Below are positions 50,934-61,000 of a stretch of 63,120 bases of DNA, piece by piece. This DNA is from Acidobacteriota bacterium. GTDB taxonomy: Bacteria > Acidobacteriota > Blastocatellia > Pyrinomonadales > Pyrinomonadaceae. Under the pieces are notes generated by a model. That model had not been told where the DNA came from and did not search any database. It saw only the letters and a list, made by a program, of their open reading frames with translations. Numbering within the stretch: position 1 is the first letter of the stretch; every line of letters starts with the position of its first letter. The DNA lies in the NCBI GenBank assembly GCA_003222895.1, contig QHXI01000051.1:1-63120 (forward strand), in the 5' to 3' direction. Made by a program: the position numbers and the translations under genes.

Positions 50934-51200
50934 TTAAGGTCGAGCAATGCTAAAGCGTATCGCCTTGTCCTCTGGGCCATCGCCCGCGATCGTAGTGCCG
51001 GAAGTAACCTTGGAGCTGACATAATCCGAAGTGCCAACGAAGCCCATAATTGGAACATAAGCGTCGCGACGAGGCGTGTTCGGTTTCATGCTTGGATCAA
51101 GCGACTTCCCATCAACAGGCGCAGCTTCGGGCGGTTGGATGCGCTCGGCTTATAGGCGATCATCAATGGCACGATAACCGCGGAATCAACCCAAAGCTAT
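50934..51200 (-). pseudogene. C-terminal scrap of a degraded gene
   Basis: On the minus strand the frame from 51,149 down to a TAA at 50,934-50,936 encodes about 71 residues of protein-like sequence (PPEAAPVDGKSLDPSMKPN, RRDAYVPIMGFVGTSDYVSS, IAGDGPEDKAIRFSIARP). A neighbouring frame upstream (to about 51,200) reads WVDSAVIVPLMIAYKPSAS, so a frameshift and stop separate the halves. I do not recognise the family. It is in the gap just left of tRNA-Val, consistent with old rearrangement. Confidence 0.45.
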
Positions 51201-51390
51201 CCCAATTTACTTTCCCGAGAAACAGGCGGCGAAGTGCTTAGGGATTGTCCGAATAACCCCTTCGAGCCTGTGAAGCCGGGCGCATCAGATTCTTTAGGCC
51301 AAGAGAACGGCCAACCGATGCAATTTCGTGAGAATTCATGATCGTTTTTCACTTCAATGTGTGTGCGAAAGTGTAGTGTGACGCACAAAC

Positions 51391-51418
51391 GGGCGACCCG
51401 AAATCAAAAGGGTCGCCC
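51391..51418. terminator. Hairpin after tRNA-Val
   Basis: GGGCGACCC (51,391-51,399) and GGGTCGCCC (51,410-51,418) form a perfect 9-bp stem, located 19 bases downstream of the tRNA-Val 3' end in its direction of transcription. It is followed by GTTTGTGCG, with a weak T-run. Confidence 0.75.
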
Positions 51419-51436
51419 GTAAGTTATTGAAAAATA

Positions 51437-51511
<75 letters not shown>

Positions 51512-51533
51512 ATATGATTTAAGGAAGCTTAAG

Positions 51534-52094
51534 CTATAACGCTACTTCTTTCAATTCCAAGGACTTAGCGTCCACACCGACTGTTCCCGTTGTTCCCTGA
51601 ATTCCCGTAAAAGTCCCCAACAACTCCCCAACGGAATTCATGCGTTGTTTAGCAAGTATCCTGCCTTCTCTCGTTGGATGCAGATAGGTGCGAAACGACT
51701 CAAGCGATCGGTGACCGCTGTAAGACATCACCAGTGCTACATCATTCCCGGTCGCTTCCATCATATCGGTGACGAACGTGTGACGAAAACTGTGACACGT
51801 AAAACCATTCGCTTGACCGTAGTTGAGTTTCGCAAGTTTAGCTGCCTTGCGACAAGCGCGAGCGATCGCGTTATCAAACGTTTTTACCTTTGCGCGAGGA
51901 AACAGGTATTCTCCGTCAGTTAGTCCTTCACTAATCCGACGCTGCACGATATCACGAATGCAATCCCAAAGAGGCAGCTCGCGCTCATCTTCTGTTTTTG
52001 AAGCGTTGAGTTTTATCTTGCCTTTCGACCATTGAAATTGATCGAGCTTTATTCGGAGCAACTCATTAAAGCGTGCTCCAGTCATACGAAGCAA
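51534..52094 (-). pseudogene. Tyrosine recombinase, catalytic domain only
   Basis: 186 residues from the first usable start, with the full catalytic set of the phage-integrase family: TGARFNEL (first Arg), a Lys-containing beta turn near NASKTEDERE, HSFRHTF (HxxR), YSGHRSLESFRTYLH (second His and the Tyr nucleophile). In-frame sequence upstream (SLWREAGDAVQLLRM) still looks like integrase but is cut by a TGA about 17 codons before this start, so the N-terminal DNA-binding domain is lost. It is next to tRNA-Val, a common insertion target. Confidence 0.8.
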
Positions 52095-52682
52095 TTGAAC
52101 CGCGTCGCCAGCTTCGCGCCACAGTGATTTAAGAAACTTCGTTCAGCTAAGGGTGGGGAGAAACTTCGGGATGGTAGCGAGTGGGTTAACATGGCGGTGA
52201 TGCACGTGGTCAATGGGATGGCCGTGAAGTACCCGAACCTGACCTGAGTGGACGAGTTATCGTACGTGTCGTGGGCTTCACACAAATCTGCGAGTGGCTC
52301 GTAATATAACAGGTCATTCATTGGTCTAAGATTACTATGAAAGCCTTGCTGAGGTGGAGGTCGCCTAACGCCGCGCTCGTTGGGCGGCCCTCTTGAAATT
52401 TGTGACTTTAAGAATAATACTGACTGCTGATGTAGAGGAGGTGATTATGTTAACCAAACTTTGCATCAGGCCGCCCAGGGCTTCGGGATGGCATAAGGTC
52501 AATGACCGAAAGAGCGTGGAGGCCTTATCATTCGCAAGGTAAGGTCGAGGAATCGCGAACTCCTTTTCAAGGAGATGGCACAAAGGACAAGCTAAATTGC
52601 GAGCCTTCAAGATGCCCACTTACAACAGCGGCATCTTCATATCCGCACATCTCTGAGCTGAGTGTGAAATGAGCGATCAAAA
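52095..52682. other. 588-base decayed region upstream of the recombinase fragment
   Basis: No complete gene is recognised. It contains a short plus-strand open frame without start (about 52,128-52,243, with EWVNMAVMHVVNGMAVKYP) that looks protein-like but is unassigned, and the small reading frame at 52,447. The region is probably debris from insertions and deletions at the tRNA site. Confidence 0.5.
52447..52542 (+). CDS. Candidate 31-residue peptide with a very strong ribosome-binding site
   Basis: GAGGAGGTGATT precedes the ATG, nearly a full complement to the usual 16S 3' end. The peptide is basic (MLTKLCIRPPRASGWHK...). It has no recognised relatives in the window. It may be a leftover ribosome-binding site of a deleted gene or a real microprotein. 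Confidence 0.3.
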   Translation: MLTKLCIRPPRASGWHKVNDRKSVEALSFAR

Positions 52683-54473
52683 CTATTTTTCCGGAATACT
52701 GGCACTACGCAACAAATCGGCGAACCGCTCCTGCGACACTAGGCCGTCGAACTCTGGGGTTAGCATGAGCCAGCCTCTCCAGCGACCATTTTCCACACAG
52801 GCCTTTTCGAGCCACTGAAGCGCCGGCTCAAGCTGATTCAGGCCCGCGAAAACGAGGGCTATACTATATGGCGGGACATACGTTCGCTTCGATTTTCGTA
52901 ACATGGCGTCGAGCAGCGCCAGCGCCTCTTTTTTGTTCCCCGACATGCCATAGGCATATCCGAGAAAGCCTGAGAGCACCGGCGTGTCCTCTATTTGGTT
53001 AGCCCGCTTAAACTCCCGGATCGCTTCAGCGAAGGAGCCCTTTTGCCCATAGGCTATCCCCAAAAGAAGGCGTGCCCGGTAGAAATCCGGACTCAGCTCA
53101 AGTGTCTTATCAAGTTGCTCAATTGCCTGAGGGAATTGCCGTGCTAACAGGTAATGCCACGCGAGCTGCTGATTGATCTCAGGATCAGCCGGCTCAAGCT
53201 CCAAAGCCAACTTGCATTCGGCGAGTGCAGCCTCGGGCAGACTCATCTCCAGCAAACAGTGCGCGTAACCGCTATGCGCCCAGGCAAGTTTCGGATCCAA
53301 TTCGATGGCTAATCTGAATTCACGCTCGGCACCGGCCCGGTCTCGGTCATAGACGAGCTTAATAGATGCCAGTGTGTTGTGAGCTTCGGCGAGTCCATCG
53401 TCGATTTCAAGCGCCTTGGACACCGCGGCCCTCGCTTTTTGTATTGTTTCCAAAGGAGGCACAAGGCCGTAGAAATCAAATTGTATACAAGAATCCCCCA
53501 GTCCTGTGTAGGCCAGCGAATAATCCGGGTCTATTTCGATTGCCTGCTCGAAGGCCTTCATCGCTCTCTCGTACCCCTCTCGGGTGCGCGTGTTCAGCAT
53601 ATAGCGACCTTTCAAATAAAGCTGATAAGCCTCGGCACTCTCGGTACCAAGTTTGAACAGTAGCCTTGGATCTGAGCCCTTCAGTTTCAGCCGGAGTCTC
53701 TCGCAAATGTTCCTGGAAATGTTTTCGTGAATCCTGAGGATGTCGGAAATTTTATCGTCGTACTGCTTACCCCACAGCTGCCATCCATTTGCTACATCAA
53801 CCAATTCCACCTTGATCATTATGTTCTCTCCAACAAGCGATACTCCCCCTATCAACACCCAGGCCACACCCAGCTCGAGCCCGGCTTCTTGTGGATCGAC
53901 TCTCCGTCCTTCGTAACGCATAACGGTGCTGCAAGCCTTGACATGCAGGTCGGGTAGCAACGAGAGACTGTTGACGAGGCTCTCTGTAATGCTGGTAGTA
54001 AGGTATTCTGCGTTGGGATCGGTGCTCTCGTTAATCATTGGCAAGATAGCGAGAGAGGTGATGCGTCCATCTTGAGTTTCTGTTTTGCCAGGTCCAGCGA
54101 CGTCCCGTTCCGTGCGAAGCTGCTCTTCTTGAAGGCTCGCGCTTGGAGCATTTACTTCCATTACGCTTGCAGCAAACCGGTAGCCTCGTTTCGGAATCGT
54201 CTGAATATATTGATCTGCGCGGCCACCCAAAACCTTCCTGAGGATAAAGATGTTTTGGGCGACTATCGCTTCTTCGACAAAGGTGTCCGCCCAGATGCTC
54301 TGCAACATCTCTTCTTTCCCGACCATTCGCCCGCTATTTCGAACAAGTAAAAGGAGAGTTTCAAAGGCCTTAGGAGTAAGAGCTATGACAATGCCTTCGC
54401 GTAAGAGTAGGCGCTCTCTCGGGGACAAGCGGAATGCGCCAAAATCATAAAAATCTGGAAGCTTACTACTCAT
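52683..54473 (-). CDS. Winged-helix transcriptional regulator with TPR repeats
   Basis: A 596-residue protein. Residues 1-108 are an OmpR/CadC-type winged helix (FGAFRLSPRERLLLREG, LTPKAFETLLLLVRN, EEAIVAQNIFILRKVLG, YIQTIPKRGYRFAASV). Residues about 135-270 resemble the FlgO-type domain found in such regulators (SLAILPMINESTDPNAEYLTTSITESLVNSLS). The C-terminal half has at least six TPR repeats (SLAYTGLGDSCIQF; AWAHSGYAHCLLEMSLPEAAL). No membrane helix is evident. It stands divergent to the polyketide synthase gene and may control it. Confidence 0.88.
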   Translation of the reverse strand: MSSKLPDFYDFGAFRLSPRERLLLREGIVIALTPKAFETLLLLVRNSGRMVGKEEMLQSIWADTFVEEAIVAQNIFILRKVLGGRADQYIQTIPKRGYRFAASVMEVNAPSASLQEEQLRTERDVAGPGKTETQDGRITSLAILPMINESTDPNAEYLTTSITESLVNSLSLLPDLHVKACSTVMRYEGRRVDPQEAGLELGVAWVLIGGVSLVGENIMIKVELVDVANGWQLWGKQYDDKISDILRIHENISRNICERLRLKLKGSDPRLLFKLGTESAEAYQLYLKGRYMLNTRTREGYERAMKAFEQAIEIDPDYSLAYTGLGDSCIQFDFYGLVPPLETIQKARAAVSKALEIDDGLAEAHNTLASIKLVYDRDRAGAEREFRLAIELDPKLAWAHSGYAHCLLEMSLPEAALAECKLALELEPADPEINQQLAWHYLLARQFPQAIEQLDKTLELSPDFYRARLLLGIAYGQKGSFAEAIREFKRANQIEDTPVLSGFLGYAYGMSGNKKEALALLDAMLRKSKRTYVPPYSIALVFAGLNQLEPALQWLEKACVENGRWRGWLMLTPEFDGLVSQERFADLLRSASIPEK

Positions 54474-55094
54474 ATGGGCCGTTGAGGAGTTATTGAGAAG
54501 TCGTTAAGAAGAAATTTGAGCGTTCTCTAAAGACTTTTGAGAACCACACCGAATACATTACCCCGCGACATTGGCTAACCTTAACTATATACGAGGTTAC
54601 TTGACCCAGCAAGAACCCACGTTTCACGCTTGGAGTGTAACCAAACACACCCTTTAGGCGCAACCTTTTGAGCGTAACTCAAAGGCAGACCTGAGGTGTG
54701 AGACTAGCCTGATTGAGGCGCTAGTTTCATCTTTCCCCAAAGATATTCGACTCAAGCTGGGATAGAGGTTAAGCGCATTTCCCCCGGAACGGAGTGTCAG
54801 CATAGCACCCAAGGGGTTGGTTCGCTCATATCCGCAATGCGATCACTCGTATTGCTCCAGTCAAAGAAAGATCGAGTTCCGCTCGAAGAGCGGTAGCTTT
54901 GCCCTTTGGCCTGAATCTAATGTTCTACGACTAAGGTGGCCGTTAAGAACCGCCTGATTGCAAAGATGTTGGCACGCTACCCTCTGCTCCTCAAGTAAGC
55001 GCACCATTTCTAAATCGCCCAACGGTCCACTTTTTCAACCGCGATAAGCCTGCCTAAGTTCTGCCTTTTCGGAGTAGTCCTTTCGGAGTAGTCC
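54474..55094. other. 621-base divergent control region
   Basis: This lies between the regulator and the polyketide synthase. I find no gene in it. It holds an inverted GTTCTC-N11-GAGAAC (54,522-54,544), about 50 bases upstream of the regulator start, and the duplicated ribosome-binding site at 55,067-55,094. A long, A/T-rich leader like this would suit regulated expression, but no strong promoter can be picked by eye. Confidence 0.5.
55067..55094 (+). repeat. Duplicated ribosome-binding site before the PKS
   Basis: TTTCGGAGTAGTCC occurs twice head to tail (55,067-55,080 and 55,081-55,094), ending right at the ATG (55,095). Each copy has GGAG; the proximal one is 6 bases before the start codon. 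Confidence 0.85.
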
Positions 55095-58000
55095 ATGTTT
55101 CGCAACAGAGCCAACGGCGCCGAACCTCATTCTGAGTTCACACCTCAGTTTGCCACTTTCGTCGAGGTCCTTAATTGGAGAGCCCGACACCAGCCTGATC
55201 GCGTAGCTTATACATTTCTGAAGGATGGCGAGACAGAACTGGTCGACCTAACTTATCAGAACTTGGACCATCAGGCGCGGGCCATCGGGATGTCGCTTCA
55301 ATCAATCGGTGCAGCTGGCGAGCGTGTATTGCTGTTGTATCCCCCCGGGCTGGAATATGTCGCCGCTTTTTACGGTTGCCTCTACGCGGGAGCAGTAGCC
55401 GTGCCAGCTTACCCGCCGCGATTTAACCGGAACTTGCTCCGGCTTCAAACCATGATAGGCGATTCTGAAGCCACCGTGGCGCTGACGACGGCCGGGCTCC
55501 TTAGCGGCGTCGAGCATCATTTTCCACAGGCGCCGGACTTAGGAGCACTGCGATGGCTCGCCACTGACAAAGCTTGCAACAATCCGGCAGTCGAATGGAC
55601 TCATCCAGCGATCAGCAGTGAGACGCTGGCTTTCCTGCAATACACATCCGGCTCAACGGGCTCGCCAAAGGGCGTCATGCTCACGCACGGAAACTTGCTA
55701 CACAATTCGGCTTTGATTCAAGAGTGCTTCGGAACAACCCCGGATAGCAGAGGAATGGTCTGGCTCCCGCCTTACCATGACATGGGCCTCATTGGCGGGA
55801 TTCTACAGCCGCTCTTCGTCGGAATGCCGGTCACGCTCATGTCACACGTTTCCTTTCTGCAGCGGCCATTGCGCTGGTTGCAAGCCATCTCTCGCAGCAG
55901 AGCCACCTCGAGCGGAGGTCCTAATTTCGCGTATGACCTCTGCATTTCCAAGACCAGTCCAGAGGAGCGGGCGACACTTGATCTGAGCAGTTGGACCACG
56001 GCTTTCAATGGTGCGGAACCAATCCGCCCAGAGGTGCTGGAAAGATTTGCCCGCACATTCGAATCCTGCGGCTTTCGCCGAGAGGCTTTTCTTCCCTGCT
56101 ATGGACTTGCAGAAGCAACTCTGATCGTCTCTGGAGCTAAGAGTGTGAACCCGCCTGTCGGCAGAGTCTTTGAGACGCAGGCGTTAGAGGAAAATCGGGC
56201 CGTCGAAATGCCTTCAACCGGCGAGAATGAGGGCGGCCGCGTGCTGGTGGGATGCGGTCGGAATCTGCGCGACCAAAAAATCGCCATTGTTGAGCCAGAG
56301 ACTCGGATCCAATGTTCTTCGGGGCGCATCGGAGAGGTCTGGGTCTCAGGACCGAGCGTGGCGCAAGGTTACTGGAAGCAGCCTGAAGAGACTGACCGAA
56401 CTTTTGGAGCATATCTTTCAGATCGCACCGACGGGCCATTTCTACGCACTGGAGATCTTGGCTTCCTGCAGGACAGCGAGCTGTTCATCACCGGTCGTCT
56501 CAAAGACTTGATTATCATACGCGGAAACAATCACTACCCACAGGATCTAGAGGCGACAGCGGAACAGAGTCACTGGGCGATGAAGTCTGGTTGCGGTGCC
56601 GCCTTTTCGGTCGAGGTCAAAGGTGAAGAGCAACTGATAATCGTGCACGAGGTCAAGCGTGAGTACCGTACCATAAATGTCTATGAAGTCTCCGAGGCTA
56701 TTCGTCGCGCCATAGCCGAGAACCATGGTATCGAGTTGCACTCATTGGTTTTGCTCAAACCAGGAAGTATCCCAAAGACGTCCAGCGGTAAGATTCAGCG
56801 CCATGCCTGCCGTCTTAATTATCTAACGGCTAATCTTCAGGCTTTGGGGAACTGGACACAGCCTCTGGAACAAGACGCGGAACGCGCCGCTCTGAACGCA
56901 GCAAAGAACCTTGAAGGCGCTACTGAGCAGGGAAGTTCCCCCAAAGATTCTAGCGTAATCGATAACATCCAGACTTGGCTGGTGTCATGCATCTCGAAAC
57001 GGCTGCAGATTCTTCCCGGAAAGATAGATGTCCGCGAGTCATTCGCGCACTACGGTTTAGATTCAGCGGCAGCGGTGAGTATCTCAGGAGAACTGGAGCA
57101 ATGGCTGGGGCGCAGGCTCTCCCCCACGCTGGTTTATGAATATCCCACTATTGCGGCGCTTGCCTTGCATTTGGCAGCGGACGCGGCCAAAACGGAAACC
57201 TTCTTCGCCGACGAGGGAGGCGCTCTCGTGGCGGAAGAACCGATCGCCATAGTTGGTATTGGTTGTCGTTTCCCAGGTGCCCAGAACGGCTTGGCCTTCT
57301 GGCAGCTCCTGCGAGATGGCGTCGATGCCATCACGGAAGGAGCATTGCAACGGTGGGGCGCTGACATCTATGACCCAGATCCGGCTGCGCCTGGCAAAGT
57401 CAACAGCTGCTGGGGTGGCTTTCTGGATGAGGTGGACCAGTTCGACCCGCACTTTTTTGGCATCTCTCCTCGCGAGGCAACTCGCATGGATCCTCAGCAG
57501 CGATTGCTTCTCGAAGTAGCTTGGGAGGCGCTGGAGGACGCCGGGTTAGTGGCGGAGCAACTGGCTGGTACCCGGACAGGCGTTTTTGTGGGGATTTCGA
57601 GTAATGACTACGGACAGCTTCAATGGAGTAATCACCGTGGCATAGACGCGTATGCGGGAACCGGCAACGCTCTGAGTATAGCCGCCAATCGCCTCTCTTA
57701 TCTGCTCGATTTTCGCGGACCAAGCATGTCCATTGATACGGCTTGCTCTTCCTCCCTAGTAGCCGTACATCTGGCATGTCGGAGCCTTTGGAACAAAGAG
57801 TCTACCGTGGCTCTTGCTGGTGGCGTGAACCTAATTCTTTCACCAGGAATCACCATCAATTTTACTAAAGCAGGTGTGATGGCGCCCGATGGTCGCTGCA
57901 AAACTTTCGACGCGCGAGCGAACGGCTACGTCAGGGGTGAAGGAGCCGGGATGGTGGTTCTAAAGCCTCTCTCAATCGCCCTGGCAGATGGTGATCCGAT

Positions 58001-61000
58001 CTACGCTATGATTCGAAGCACAGCCATAAACCAGGATGGACGCACGAATGGGCTGATGGCCCCCAACCGGCACGCGCAAGAAGCGGTGCTGCGCGAAGCA
58101 TACAAGCGCGCTGGAATCTCGCCTGGCCGGATCCACTACGTTGAAGCACATGGAACGGGAACGCTCTTAGGCGATCCCATTGAGGCGGGGGCGTTGGGAA
58201 CCGTGCTCGCCACAGATCGGCCACTGGGCAAGCTCTGCGCCATAGGTTCTGTGAAAACAAATATTGGTCATCTGGAAGCCGCCGCGGGAATTGCCGGCTT
58301 GATCAAGGTAGCCCTGTCACTTAGACATCGCGCTATCCCTCCGAGCCTGCATTTCCACGAGCCTAATCCCTACATACCCTTTAGCGAACTCTCCTTGTAT
58401 GTCCAGCAGAACCTCGGCCATTGGCCCGAAGATTCCGATCAGACTTACGCCGGGGTCAGTTCTTTTGGTTTTGGTGGCACGAACGCGCACGTTGTTCTTC
58501 AGGGACCAGCGAGAACAGACTCTGCGGCTGTGCAACCCAACAGGCCAACTGGGCGGGCCGAATTACTGCCGCTGTCGGCGCGCCATGCGGGATCCTTACA
58601 CTCTATGGTGCGCGCCCATCAAGGCTTCTTAACGAACGGCGACGATCTCAACGAATTGCACGAAGTGTGTTACACGGCCGCCGTGCGGCGCAGCCATCAC
58701 GATCAACGAGTAGCGTTCGTAGCCCATTCTCACGCCGAGCTGGCAGAACAACTGGGAACGTTTCTCGATGGGGAGTCTTGTTCGAGCGTATTCTCAGGTC
58801 GAAAGGTTCCGGGTAAGTCACCGCGGCCGGTCTTCGTGTTTCCAGGTCAGGGCTCACAATGGTTCGGCATGGGACGGGATTTGTTGAGGCAAGAGCCGGT
58901 CTTTCGAGAAGCTATGGAGCGATGCGAGACGGCTATAGGCCAACATGCTGATTGGTCTTTGCTGGAGGAACTCGCAGCTGACGAAGCAAGATGGAGGATG
59001 AATGAAATCGAGGTGGTGCAGCCTACTCTCTTTGCTATTCAGGTTGCCCTGGCAGCCGTATGGCGATCCTGGGGGGTTGAGCCTGAGGCGGTGGTAGGTC
59101 AAAGCATGGGAGAGGTGGCCGCGGCACACATTGCCGGCGCGCTGAGTCTGCAAGACGCCGCCAAGGTCATCTGCCTCCGCAGCAAGTTGCTGAAACAGGT
59201 GAGCGGTCAGGGAAGTATGGCTATCGCAGAGCTTTCTTATGAGCAGGCTCTACACGCGCTCGTTGGTTACGAAGATCGTTTATCCATTGCCGTCAGCAGC
59301 AGTCCGGTGTCGACGGTCATCTCGGGAGATACGCCAGCGCTGCTCCAGTTGATGGGTGAACTGGAGCGACGGGATGTCTTCTGCCGCCTGGTAAATGTAG
59401 ATGTAGCCTCTCACAGTCCCCAGATGGATCCCCTGCGAGGTGAGTTGTTACGTCTCCTTGCAGGTTTGCTGCCTCGGCGTCCATCCATCCCAATCTATTC
59501 AACGGTGACAGGTGAGAACAGCGATGAGCTCGCGTTTGACGCCGCCTACTGGATGCGCAACCTGAGAGAGCCAGTGCTTTTCTCCAACTCAGTTCAACGA
59601 TTATTGGAAGGCGGCCATGATGTTTTCCTGGAAATAAGCCCTCACCCCGTGCTCACGGGCGTCGTACAGCAAGTGCTCCAGCACGTCGGAAGTGAAGGAT
59701 GTGTAGTGCCTTCGCTCCGGCGCGGAGAAGATGAACGGGCTGTGATGCTGGGAGGCCTCGGCGCTCTCTATGCCCGGGGTTATGCTGTCGATTGGAACAG
59801 ACAATACGCAACAAGAGGCCGCTGTGTTCAACTACCGTCTTATCCTTGGCAACATGAACGTTGTTGGCTGGAACCAGAGGCAACTGACAGCGGCTCAGAA
59901 AAGGAACTTGCCCGAAGCGATTATGGAAATGTGGGGGAACATCCACTCCTGGGCCACCATCTCAAGGTGGCGTACCCGCCCGGAACACATTGCTGGGAAG
60001 TCGAACTTGACCGGGCGGCGCTGGCTTACTTGGATGACCATCGAGTTCGGGGCGCTGTGGTGCTGCCCGGCGCCGCTTTCGTCGAAATGGCGCTGTCTGC
60101 GGTTACGCAAGCTTTTGGAGCGGGACCACGTTCGTTGATGGGGATAGAGTTCAACCGAGCGCTCTTTTTGGACCCGGACCGGCGGCAAAAACTTCAGGTC
60201 GTAATCTCTTCTCGCTTTGGCGATGAAGCAGCGTTCCACATCTATGGCTACTCATTCGAAGCGGGCCCTTCAGAAGCTGACTGGACACTCCACGCCACCG
60301 GAACGGTTCGTCGAGAGGCCGTTGATGGCGCCCCCCCCGCTGTGACTCTGCCCTCTTCGGAAGAGTTCCTTAAAGGCGAGTGGGAAAAAATTGACCCTGC
60401 AGAATTCTACCAGAAGCTGACCGCCGCGGGGCTCCAATACGGGCCCCGATTTCAGATGATTGAACGACTCCAGAGGCGCGACGGAGAGTCCCTCGCAAAA
60501 TTGAGGATTCCGCCGGAGTTGGAGCAAGAGCTTGATGCTTACGAACTCCATCCGGCTATCTTGGACGGCTGCTGGCAGGCACTTGCTGCTGCCCTGCCCG
60601 CTGAAGTCGTTGCTACGGGTGACGCGGGAGTCTACCTGCCGGTACGCGTGGATCGTGTCCGCGTCTATAGTCGCCACCGCAAAGAGCTCTGGAGCCATGC
60701 ACATCTTCGACCAGTCGCAGATCAGACGACGGGTATTCTCGAGGGGGATATTCGTCTGTTGGACGAAGCCGGTCATGTGGTGGCCGAGATTGTCGGCCTG
60801 CGGAGTCAACGCCTGGATCGTAGCTCAGAGCACCGCGATGTTTCGGAAGACCTGAGCGATTGGCTCTACGACTTACAGTGGCAGCGGCTTGCGCCGTTGA
60901 AAACACCGCTTGATGTCGACCCTTCTCCCACCAGCCCAGTCAGTAGTTGGTTAATCTTCATAGACAAACAAGGCGTTGGTGAGAGTCTGGCAGAACTTTT

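Noticed and set aside
52365-52619. 84-codon minus-strand open frame
   Set aside because: No start signal or recognisable domain. The opposite strand has a better ribosome-binding site.
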